This document shows positions 11,831 to 22,028 of a DNA stretch of 64,000 nucleotides, one piece after another (the stretch's first letter is position 1; every line of letters starts with the position of its first letter). This DNA comes from Didymella arachidicola. Lineage: Eukaryota > Ascomycota > Dothideomycetes > Pleosporales > Didymellaceae. Below the pieces are notes generated by a model. The model had not been told where the DNA came from. It saw nothing but the letters and a program-made list of their open reading frames with translations, and did no database searches. Location of the stretch: NCBI GenBank assembly GCA_016630955.3, contig CM049998.1, forward strand, positions 434,001-498,000. The letters run 5' to 3'. The translations under genes and the position numbers were made by a program.

Positions 11831-13005
11831 CTAACTCACGGTCTCATCTTCTTCGTCTGACTTGTCTGAAATCTCAATCAGCTCCGTCTCTTTTGCTAGA
11901 TGCTTCCGCTTCGAGCCCTTGCCAGCCGAAGGTGCACTCATGACGTCGAGGAACTGGTCGTTGGTGAGGTTCGAATGTAGCTTTGGTGCATCGATGGTAG
12001 TCGCGAGGAAGAGGCGCTCCGAGTAGGAGTCGTACGCGAGTTCGGACTGCAGATGTCAGCTTTCAGTTCAACGTGAAACGTTCGAAAACTCACGTCTTCA
12101 TCCGAGTACTGCAGCTTGTGCCACGGCTCCACGTTTGCAGCCTTCATAAACTGTTGCGTTAGCTCGGCTGCTGTATCTCCACCAGCCTTCTTCACAGTGG
12201 GGATGAAGGCCTTGGGCTCTGCTAGCTTTGCGCCTTCTTGCGACTCCTTCTCACGTCGCCGTGCAACCGCTTCGAGTTGTGCCGAGGCATCGATGTGATG
12301 GAATTGTGTCCGAAGCTGTACGAGCCCATTCAAGCGCGTGAGGTGGAGCTGGTCTGCAAGTTGTTACTAGGGTGATAGAATGTATGACCGGCAGCGACTC
12401 TTACCGTCACGGAATGTTCCTAGCATGTAGCTTGGACCCTTCCCGTCGTCGGGTTGGATCTGTCCGCCGAAGGTTTGCGCATTGAGTACGTGGCCCTTTT
12501 CGTTCGCGTCTTCGAAGTGCGTGACGTACTCTTCAAAATTGTCGTCGTCCTCCGCTGTCACCACAGGCGCGGCCGCTCCTCCCTCGGCGCCAGGCCTGTT
12601 GCCGGTGCGCGGCATTGTGCGCTCAAAGCCAGACGCAATGCCAAAGGCCTTCTGCCCGAAACCCTTTGTCTTTCGCATGGCTTCGCCCCATCGGACGCCA
12701 TTCACTCGGTTGTAGTTCTGGCGGATGTTGATGGGGACATCGACCTCGATGAACCCAGACTCTTTCTTCATTCGCAGTTCGGCAGGCAGGCTTCCAGCGG
12801 CTTTTGTGAAAGGCTGGTCGGGCGGTCTGTTTATGTATTGCAGGACATAGAGCTGCTGCTCCTCCGCTTCGGGTGTGATGTAGACATCGTATTCTGCAAC
12901 CACCGGATCGTCGTCTTCTACGTCTGATGCTGCTGCAGTGGCACTCTTAGTCAGCGGGGGTTCTCAAAGCATGCGTACTGAGCATAGAATTGCCTTACGA
13001 GCCAT
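11831..13005 (-). CDS. RPC37: RNA polymerase III subunit Rpc37/RPC5 (Sin family)
   Basis: Four exons (13005-12999, 12932-12405, 12353-12094, 12046-11831) encode about 336 aa. The opening after the acidic leader (EYDVYITPEAEEQQLYVLQY) and the following VDVPINIRQNYNRVNGVRWGEAM are typical of the Rpc37/RPC5 family. The family protein pairs with Rpc53 in the Pol III subcomplex that acts in initiation, termination and reinitiation. The C-terminus is basic then acidic (KGSKRKH, SDEEDETVS). The first coding exon has only 7 nt (ATGGCTC). The next acceptor is a tandem CAGCAG, so a one-codon length variant is possible. It shares a 222-bp divergent promoter with DDB1. Confidence 0.88.
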
Positions 13006-13227
13006 TTTTGTCGCGGGTTGGTGTTTGCGACAGTGAAGGTGACTGACTCGGCTGGCCAAAAGTTTCCCAAGTCGAAGTTCAAAAGCCCCGCAACGCGCTA
13101 GCTAGCGCATTGCCCGGACATAATGACGGAATACATCCGAGAGCTCCAGCACTCGAGCAACGCCATTCGCCTCTCTCATTGCTCTCTCGAAGGCGTCTAG
13201 AGGTGCATCTTGCTAGGACTGTCCATC
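13006..13227. promoter_or_regulatory. Bidirectional promoter region of RPC37 and DDB1
   Basis: Only 222 bp separate the start codons of two divergent housekeeping genes, so both promoters and both 5' UTRs must fit in it. I see no clear TATA box. Inferred from gene arrangement only. Confidence 0.6.
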
Positions 13228-16200
13228 ATGGCGTACATTGCACCCATTCATAATCCGAGCAGCGTCCGCCATGCGCTCAAGCTCAACTTCTTGAGCGCCG
13301 ACGAGGACTGCTTGGTAGTCGCGTAAGCATGTCGTGCTGGGTCATGATAGTAGTACTGATGCTTGTGCAGGAAAGCCAACAGACTCGAATTCTATTCCCA
13401 GACTGCTGATGGACTGGCGTTGCAGCACCAGAAGGCCATCTATGGCAAAGTCACCATGCTCCAGAAGCTGCGCCCAGCTCTGGCCCAGACCGACCATCTG
13501 TTTATTGGCACCGATCGATTCACATACTTCACTCTCTCGTGGGACCCCGAGACCAGGCAATTGAAGACCGAAAAATCCTTTGAAAGTGTCGCCGACAGCG
13601 CTGCGCGAGAGTCACAGACTGGCGAGAGGTGTCATGTGGATCCCACAAGTCGACTCATGACGGTCGAGGTCTACGAGGGCATCATCACAGTCATACCCTT
13701 GGTGCAAAGAGGGAAGAAGAGGAAGCAAGTAGGACAGTCCGACATTGCTCATCTTGGAGAGCCTGTGCCTGTCCGATTGTCAGAGATGTTCGTCCGCTCA
13801 TCAGCCTTCCTGAAGCCCGCGTCCACCGACGAGAACCCGAAGATCGCCCTGCTCTACGAAGACACACACTCACATGTCAAACTCAAGGTCCGCGAAGTCA
13901 AGCATAGCGGAGACGAGGTCGAGCTGGAAGAGGGCGAGGTGTGCAAAGCAGATATCGAACTTGGTGCTAGCCACCTCGTACCGGTGGAGGAACCGTCACA
14001 TGGTCTGATCATCATTGGCGAGACGTCTATTGGATACTACAACGATAAGACTGGCGATCTGCAAGTAGATCCATTGGAAGAAGCAACCATCTTCGTTGCA
14101 TGGGAGAAGGTCGATTCGCAACGCTACGTACTAGCAGACGACTACGGTCGTTTATACCTCTTCATGCTCGTCTTGGACGACAAGAATCGCGTCGAGTCGT
14201 GGAAACTCGACGTCATCGGGCAGACATCACGAGCGTCGGTATTGGTCTATCTGGACGCCGGATACGTCTTTGTTGGCTCGCATCAGGGTGACTCTCAAGT
14301 CATCAGGATCGCAGAGAAGTCGATGGATATTGTGCAGGTCTTCTCCAACATCGCGCCCGTACTCGACTTCACTATTATGGACATGGGTAACAGGTCAGGG
14401 GAGGGTCAAACGAACGAGTACTCCTCTGGCCAAGCTCGAATCGTCACTGGCAGTGGTGCATATCAAGATGGAAGCCTCCGGAGTGTCCGCAGTGGTGTTG
14501 GCTTGGAAGACGTGGGTCTGATAGGCGAGATGGAGCACATCTCCAACCTGTTCAGCTTAAAGTCTGATCCATCCTCCGACTACGTCGATACGCTCCTGGT
14601 CACTTTTGTCAACGAATCACGTGTCTTCAGATTTGATCCACAGGGGTTCGATCCAGGATTTGATCCCCAGGTTGAGGAAGTCGAACAATTTGCGTCGCTA
14701 GCTCTGGACGAGACTACGCTCGCAGCGGCCAACATCTCACAGGGACGCATTATTCAAGTAACGAATGGGCGAGCGCGCATATGCGACCTTGATGGTGGCA
14801 TGGTCGTTTCAGAGTGGATGCCGTTTGGCGGGCAACAGATCACTGCAGCCGCCATTAACGATAGCCATCTCCTGGTATCATTAGGCGGTGTCACGGTTGT
14901 GTCTCTTACGCTGCAGGCTCCGCCCTATCGCATTGGTCAATCGATGGCAGATGGTGGCTTACAAGTCATTAAGGAAAAAACATTCAGCGCTGACAGCCAA
15001 GTTGCCTGTGTGGCACTACCACCCGGATCCAGCTCTATATGCTTCATTGGATTCTGGAAGGAGTCGCGTCTTGCCATCTGTTCACTGGACACTCTGGACG
15101 CTGTAAAGACAGTCCAGATCTCAGAAGACTCCGTCCCACGGTCACTGCTTCTTACACAAATTTTCGTGGAACAACCGCCCACTCTGTTTGCAGCATTAGC
15201 AGATGGTAATGTGGTCACTTATTCGTTCGATTCAGCAAGCAATGAGCTATCTGGGCGGAAAAGTATCGTCCTGGGCACCCGCGAGGCGACCTTCCGAGCG
15301 TTGCCCCGTGACAATGGCTTGTTCAATGTCTTCGCGACTTGTGAACATCCTTCGCTGATCTACGGATCAGAAGGTCGTCTCGTATACTCTGCAGTGACAG
15401 CGGAGAAAGCTACAGCGGTTTGCCCGTTCAACTCGGAAGCTTACCCCGGCTCTGTAGCCATTGCAACATCGGAGGATCTCCGAATCGCGCTTGTTGATAC
15501 TGAGAGAACGACTCACATCCAGACACTTAAGGTTGACGAGACAGTACGCCGGATAGCATATTCACCCCGCCTGAAAGCGTTCGGCCTCGGTACGATTAAA
15601 CGTATTCTGAAGGGTGGAGAAGAATTCATGATCAGCCACTTTAAGCTTGTTGATGAGATACAGTTCAAGGAGCTCGACACTTACCCGCTTAATGAAGACG
15701 AGCTACTGGAATGTGTTATCCGCTGCAGCCTCCCTGACGGCTCAGGTGGAACAGCTGAGCGCTTCATACTGGGCACGGCCTATCTGGACGATCAGCAAAC
15801 GACAGAAGAGCGCGGTCGCATCCTGGTCCTGGAAGTCACACCGGAGCGCTCACTCAAGCTCGTCACCTCTCTCGCCGTCAAGGGCGGATGTCGCTGCCTT
15901 GCAATCTGCGATGGTAAGATAGTGGCTGCTCTCATCAAGACAATCGTAGTCTACAACCTTGAGTTCCGCACACAGTCGAAGCCCGAGCTCATCAAAGCTG
16001 CGACCTTCCGTTGCTCGACTGCCCCAATCGACATCACCGTTAATGGAAATGTGATCGCGATAGCGGACCTAATGAAGTCCCTTGTCGTTGTCGAGTACAA
16101 GCCGGGCGAGGAGGGGCTCAGTGACAAGCTGACAGAGGTTGCACGGCACTATCAGACGACGTGGGCGACAGCAGTGGCTGAAGTCGACACAAACACGTAC

Positions 16201-16745
16201 TTGGAGAGCGACGCCGAGGGTAACCTCGCTGTGCTGGTGCGCAACCCAGAAGGCGTTACAGACGACGACAAGAAGCGACTTCAAACAACATCTGAATTAT
16301 TGCTGGGTGAGATGGTCAACAGAATACGGCGCATCGATGTCATGGCGCAGTCAGATGCTGTCGTACTACCACGGGCGTTCTTGGGAACCGTAAGTTGCTT
16401 CCATGTCAACAAGTCTGGCCTCACCTCGTGCTAACAACTTGCCAGGTCGAGGGTTCCATCTATCTGTTCGGTCTAATCCAGCCAGCGTATCTCGACCTTC
16501 TAATAACGTTGCAAAGCAATCTCGGTTTGATCGTACCAGCGCCAGGCAACATGGAGTTTGCACGGTACCGAGCATTCAAGAACCAAGTCCGAGAAAGCGA
16601 AGAACCGTACCGTTTCGTAGATGGCGAGCTAATCGAGAGATTTCTAGATCTGAGCGAAGAACAGCAAGCCAAGGCGTGCGAAGGGCTAGGACGGGACGTC
16701 GAAGAAGTGCGAGGGTTAGTCGAGGGCTTGCGGCGATTACATTAG
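13228..16745 (+). CDS. DDB1: DDB1-type WD-like beta-propeller protein (UV-damaged DNA binding / Cul4 adaptor)
   Basis: Three exons (13228-13322, 13371-16389, 16446-16745) encode 1137 aa, the usual DDB1 length. The start MAYIAPIHNPSSVRHAL, with VAKANRLEFYSQTADGL formed across the first splice, and the C-terminal segment (GSIYLFGLIQP, NLGLIVPAPGNMEF, EEVRGLVEGLRRLH) match DDB1 rather than CPSF160 or SF3b130. DDB1 is the adaptor of CUL4 ubiquitin ligases and takes part in nucleotide excision repair of UV lesions. Both introns are short GT-AG introns and keep frame. It converges on the TMEM42-like gene with 93 bp between the stop codons. Confidence 0.93.
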
Positions 16746-16838
16746 AGACATGCAGCGCACGGCATGGACAGATACACGAATGCACGACCAGTCAGGGCCA
16801 CCGCATGCCTAACCAAGCAACACCTCTCATATGCTCAA

Positions 16839-17494
16839 TCATCTCAACGTCCCATCCTCGTCGCTCCGCTCACTACTACTACTTCTCCGCCTCACACTAT
16901 CAAGCTCATGCCGACTCGCTCCATCATCGTCATCTCTGAACCCCTCATTCGCCTCACCCCGCACATTAAGCAGCGGTCCTTCACCCACATCGCCCTCGCC
17001 CGCAACAACGCCCCCATCCTTCTCCTCCACTTCCCGCATCCCCACAATCACACTCCCCGCAACCAACATAGCAGCCCCAAGCCACCACAGCCCCGGCAAG
17101 CTCTCCCCAAAAACCAGTGCCGACATGACCGCCGTGATGAAGAAATTCGCACTCGTGTTGATAACGCTGACCCGCACAGTGCTGCTCGCAAGCGTGAGCG
17201 CGCGCGTGAACAAACCCCACATGATGGCGTTGAAAAGCAGGTTCAGGCCGAAGAAGATCGCGCGAAGGAGGTATTCGAATACGTGACTTGATGGGTCGAT
17301 GTGAAATGCGGAGGCGAGCGAGGATGACCAGGAGGATGTGAGCTCGGTGGTGGTGCTGGGCGGGTTAGTACGGAGTGGATGGTTTGTACGGCGGAGAAGA
17401 GGGCGCACAGCTTTGCGAAGACGCCATTGAAGGCGGCGCATGCACCAGATGTGATGGCGAAGAATAGCCAAGCTGATTTGGTGGGCGAGGTCAT
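16839..17494 (-). CDS. Small DMT/EamA-type membrane transporter (TMEM42-like)
   Basis: Two exons (17494-17409 and 17355-16839) encode 200 aa. There are about four hydrophobic segments: SAWLFFAITSGACAAFNGVF, the region around LLRAIFFGLNLLFNAIMW, SVINTSANFFITAVMSALVF and LPGLWWLGAAMLVAGSVIVG. The last two resemble the second half of an EamA unit. It is a half-size drug/metabolite-transporter family member of unknown substrate. The tail after residue 150 is Asp/Ser/Arg-rich and probably cytosolic. The 53-nt intron has a GTGCGC donor and a CTAAC branch point. Confidence 0.78.
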
Positions 17495-17981
17495 TGTGGG
17501 TGGGGAGGTGTGTTTGTTCTTAGAACGTAGAGCTGGTGAAGTTAAGTCTGTGTTGCTGGAGGGAGCGGACCTCCGAGAGCTTAGTCAACAGACACAGAGA
17601 TGCTCAATGATGTGCTCTATGAGCAAGTAAAAGAAGAGCAGAACGTTTGTGCAAGTATTTGTATTGCAATCCCAATGCTTTCAGCATATAGGCATGTCGC
17701 CTCAAAGGCCTTCACGTTCAGCATGATGCTCGCCGTAGCCCTAACGCCAGACCATGCCCGTGGTATCTAATTCAATTTTGTCCCATAACGCCAAAGTACC
17801 CCAGTGAGCTAGTCCTGCTCCTTCTTCAGCGCAGCATACGTTTCCCCTTTCTTCCCGGCAACTTTTCGCGGCCTGTATGTGGCCGTACGAGCCTGTTCTG
17901 CCATATCGTCGTGACCATTCTTGTACTTGCCTATACTCGTTCAGCAAACAAAAGAACGCAAGCAAAGCCAGAGACTCAGCT
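17495..17981. other. Intergenic, no gene seen
   Basis: Promoter side of the TMEM42-like gene and 3' flank of TFIIA-gamma. An open frame enters it from 18019 to 17741 but does not extend the TFIIA-gamma protein, which ends at 17982 at the family's usual C-terminus. Confidence 0.5.
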
Positions 17982-18451
17982 CTAGGCTTCACCGGGACGC
18001 TTGGTGTTACAGCTGACAATCTTGACGCGATCAGCGTGCACCTGGTTCGTGTTGTCGAGCTTGAAGTTGATGTCCTTGATGATGAACGTCCAGACGTCGT
18101 CGCAGAAACGGTAGGTATCGAGGTGGCCCTGCGCGCATGTTAATATTCGCTGCTGCTGCCTCCAAGCGCTTTGCAGGCTATTGCAGCAAGCCACCATCGA
18201 CGCACCTTGAATGTCAGCCTCGCCTTGACCTTGTCTGCGAGTACGTCGGCGACCGCCTTGTCAAAGTTGGTGAGGATCTTCATGGCCAGCTGGGGCTCGA
18301 TGCGGCGCTCGGTGATCAGATTGTCCAGCGTGTCCGTGAGGGCACCGCCCAGACTGTCTGCTGTCAGTCCGCGTGCTCTATGTCACTCTCCCAGTTGCAC
18401 GCAGTACCTGCTTCGGCGGTAGAGCTCATAGTACTTGAGATCGGCGGCCAT
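17982..18451 (-). CDS. TOA2: Transcription initiation factor IIA small subunit (TFIIA-gamma)
   Basis: Three exons (18451-18408, 18353-18206, 18128-17982) encode 112 aa, the normal length. Characteristic stretches are YYELYRRSSLGGALTDTLD across the first splice, ITERRIEPQLAMKIL, FDKAVADVL, and the C-terminal beta-barrel segment YRFCDDVWTFIIKD. The protein dimerises with TFIIA-alpha/beta and stabilises TBP on DNA in RNA polymerase II initiation. Introns fall at phase 2 and phase 0. It is divergent from VMA16 with 201 bp between start codons. Confidence 0.95.
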
Positions 18452-18652
18452 GTTGACTGCGACAAGGTAAGGTGGGCTGGTGCTCGGGCGATGGCTGAGT
18501 GCCTGGGTGGAAGCCGATGAGGTACCTGGCTTGGCGGTGCACGGACGTCAAGCATCGCCTGCATCATCGCAGCTTCCAACGCTGCCTCCACCAAGGAAGC
18601 TCCCGTCCGCCACTCTCCCCATCCATCTCCGCTCCCACGACTATCTGCGACG
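18452..18652. promoter_or_regulatory. Bidirectional promoter region of TOA2 and VMA16
   Basis: 201 bp between two divergent start codons, the second compact divergent promoter in this block. Inferred from arrangement; I did not identify individual sites. Confidence 0.55.
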
Positions 18653-19400
18653 ATGGTTCTTACATACGGCACAGGTGGTGCGACCGCCGCCTTGACGGTG
18701 GTTGGCTTGTGTATGTTGGGCGATCATGGGGCAGTGGGCAATGGCTAATGACGGGCAGACATGCTGTTCAACGGCGAGGGCGAAGCATTCAACGTCGGAC
18801 AATTTCTCGAATCCATATCGCCATACACATGGGCCAGTTTGGGCATCGCACTGTGCATCGGTCTCTCCGTTGTAGGCTCGGCATGGTACGCTCTCTTGAA
18901 TGGGAAGGACAGGGCAGGCTCTAACCTCACCGCAGGGGTATCTTCACGACTGGTGTATCCATCGTTGGCGGTGGTGTCAAGGCTCCAAGGATACGAACGA
19001 AGAACTTGATCTCCATTATCTTCTGTGAGGTCGTCGCTATCTACGGCGTCATCATGGCCATCATCTTCTCCTCGAAGATGCAGTCGGTCAGCGACACCGA
19101 GAAGTTGTACTCTGGCTCCAACTACTTCACCGGATATGCGCTGTTCTGGGCCGGCCTCACAGTTGGCATGTGCAATCTGATCTGTGGTGTGTCTGTTGGC
19201 ATCAACGGAAGTAGCGCAGCGTTGGCAGATGCTGCTGATCCTTCGCTGTATGTATCCATGAGCCCACTTATTTGGCTCGTAACTGATAGTTTTGCAGTTT
19301 CGTCAAGATTCTTGTCATTGAGATCTTCAGTTCTATTCTTGGTCTATTTGGTCTCATCATTGGCCTGCTCATGCAGAGTGCCGCAAAGGACTTCGATTGA
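18653..19400 (+). CDS. VMA16: V-type H+-ATPase V0 subunit c'' (Vma16)
   Basis: Four exons (18653-18710, 18759-18885, 18936-19247, 19298-19400) encode 199 aa. The protein has five hydrophobic segments. Proteolipid motifs include SPYTWASLGIALCIGLSVVGSA, then WGIFTTGVSIVGGGVKAPRI across a splice, LISIIFCEVVAIYG (with the buried glutamate) and ICGVSVGINGSSAALADAAD. The end, FVKILVIEIFSSILGLFGLI, is typical of c''. It forms part of the rotating proteolipid ring that acidifies the vacuole. The start at 18653 gives the short first hydrophobic segment; the internal ATG at 18761 would truncate it. Confidence 0.95.
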
Positions 19401-19752
19401 GCGCGCACCTGAATTATGCGACGAACGAGCTAGTCGAGAGCCAACGAGTCAACAGAGCGAAGAAGCACACTAGATTTAAGTGCATGATACGTTGAGCACC
19501 TTGAAGCAGAGGGCAATTTTGGGAAGGGTTCGCCAAAATAAACGGTGTACATAGGGAAGGCGCTTGTATAATGCATGTATCACGAGCGAGGGCGTTAGAT
19601 ATCAAGTTTCAATTAGGATTCAGTCACAAGAAGTTATGAGCCTGAGAGCTGCATAGGCATCTTCGAGTACCTGTTGGCCCGTGCGGGTCCGGACAGACCA
19701 CAAGAAAGGTGCGGGACAGAAGCTCCGCCATCAACGTCACCTATTCCCAAAC
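19401..19752. other. Intergenic, no gene seen
   Basis: 3' flank of VMA16 and promoter side of the Moco gene. The Moco frame stays open upstream to 19681, but the family-like start is the ATG at 19753. Confidence 0.5.
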
Positions 19753-22028
19753 ATGAGCACCACGCAACCGAAGCTTAAGGCCGCCATTCTGGTTGTGTCG
19801 GAGACGGCTTTTAAGGATCCTTCTACTGACAAGTGTATACCAACTCTGAAGGATGTCTTCGGCCATTTCGGAAATGGCCAATGGGATGTCACAGAGACCG
19901 AGATTGTGCCGGACAGTGCGCTCGCAATCCAGAAGACAATTAGGAACTGGACTGACAGGACTGATCCTATCAATTTGATCATCAGCAGTGGAGGGACCGG
20001 GTTTGCTACCAAAGATGTCACCCCGGAAGTACGACACACAAAGCGCGAGGTTGATAGATAGCTGACCACATGTCAAGGCGGTCACACCATTGATAGACAG
20101 ACATGCCCCAGGTCTTGTGTGAGTGACAATCAGGATCTCACTTTCTGCATCCTTACTCATGCGTCACCAGCCATGGCATGCTCACGACTTCATATGCTGT
20201 TACGCCTTGTAAGCAGCTGCTCCTGGAGCTTGGATGTCTATATCTAATCATCGCTGCTAGTTGCGCTGATGGCAAGACCAGTAGCTGGCACTCGAAAGCA
20301 GTCTATTATCATCACTCTTCCTGGATCACCAAAGGGTGCCAAAGAAAACCTAGAAGCCGTCATTAGATTGCTGCCGCACGCATGCATACAAGCTGCCGGT
20401 GCTGAGTCTCGACTCCTCCACGAAGGCGGCGTTAAGAAGCTCGAGAAAGACGCCGGTGTGTCTCCTAGCACAATGTCTTCAGGTAATTCAGTATACTGTT
20501 GTAGAGACTCAATTGACTTGAGAAAACAGATGCCAACAGCGGTCATCATCACCATCATCATCATCACGGCCACAACCACTCCCACGGTCATGGCGGACAT
20601 GCTACAGTGCAGCCACACACACGACCTGAAGACCGACCGCAATCTAATGACCCTAGTGCGGGACCAACGCGCAGGTACCGATCAAGTCCCTACCCTATGC
20701 TCGCCGTCGACGATGCGTTGAAGCTGATCGCACAACACACGCCTAAGCCAACCGTTGCAAAGGTCCCTGTCGAAATGAAGCTGGGAGGCTCCGTCCTTGC
20801 GGAGGATGTCAAAGCCACAGAGTCAGTTCCCGCTTTCCGCGCTAGTATTGTAGATGGATACGCTATCAAGATACCTTCTTCTGGGAAGTTTGAGAAGGGC
20901 GTATACCCTGTCGCGATCGTCTCGCACGCCCAGGCTGGCGATGTAGAGGAATTGAAGGAAGGAGAGATTGCTCGCATCACTACTGGTGCACCTCTCCCAC
21001 CTGGTGCTGACGCAGTTGTCATGGTCGAGGACACGGTGTTGAAGAGTCAGACCGACGACGGTAGTGAAGAGAAAGAAGTGGAGATCTTGACCAATGAGAT
21101 CGAGTCAGGGGAAAATGTGCGTGAGGTTGGCAGTGATGTGAAGTCAGGCGACACTATCTTGAAGAAGGGCGAGGGAATTACAGTTCTCGGTGGCGAGTTT
21201 GGACTCCTCGCATCAGTTGGCACAAGGGAAGTGTCTGTCTACCGTCGTCCCATTGTCGGAGTCTTGAGCACAGGCGACGAGATCATTCCACATGATAGAG
21301 AAGGCCCGCTACAACTTGGCGAAGTTCGAGACACAAACCGCCCAACCCTTATCACCGCAGCTCGAAGCCACCGCTTCGAAGTCATCGATCTCGGCATTGC
21401 ATCAGATGAGTATGTGGGCATTTCCTGACTCAAACACAACAGCATTTACTGACCTATCAGGCCTGGTACACTGGAGCAGACCCTCCGTTCGGCGCTCCTA
21501 AAATGCGACATCATCATAACCTCCGGCGGCGTGTCCATGGGAGAGCTAGACCTCCTCAAACCCACCATCGAGCGCTCGCTGGGCGGAACAATCCACTTCG
21601 GCCGCGTCAACATGAAGCCTGGCAAGCCCACCACCTTTGCCACAGTGCCCACCAAAGCGCCCGATGGCACGCGCATCGACAAAGCTATCTTCTCGCTCCC
21701 GGGCAATCCGGCTTCGGCGGTCGTCTGCTTCCACCTCTTTGTCTTGCCGGCACTGCACCAGCAGGCTGGTATTACGCCTGTAGGCCTCCCGAAAGTGAGC
21801 GTGCTGCTTGATGAGGATGTGAGGATGGACAAGGGTAGGCCGGAGTACCACCGTGCACTTATCGTTGCAAGGGACGGGGCGATGTACGCCTCGTCCACTG
21901 GAGGGCAGAGGAGCAGTAGGATTGGTAGCTTCAGGGGTGCGAATGCACTGTTGGCTATGCCGAAGGGCGAAGGAAACCTGAAGAAGGGCGAGAGGGTTGA
22001 TGCGCTGTTGATGGGCAAGCTTGGGTAG
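19753..22028 (+). CDS. cnxE: Two-domain molybdenum cofactor enzyme, MogA-MoeA fusion (gephyrin/CnxE type)
   Basis: Six exons (19753-20028, 20078-20118, 20171-20208, 20261-20482, 20530-21409, 21461-22028) encode 674 aa. The N-terminal MogA-like domain has ISSGGTGFATKDVTPEAVTP and HGMLTTSYAVTPFALMARP, completed by splicing. The C-terminal MoeA-like domain has FRASIVDGYAIK, ITTGAPLPPGADAVV, GVLSTGDEI, ITSGGVSMGELD and LPGNPASAVVCF. Together they adenylate molybdopterin and insert molybdate, the last steps of cofactor synthesis for nitrate reductase and related enzymes. The domain order (G before E) is that of gephyrin and fungal CnxE, opposite to plant Cnx1. The linker is strikingly His-rich: eight consecutive His followed by GHNHSHGHGGH. 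Two exons are only about 40 nt. Confidence 0.93.
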
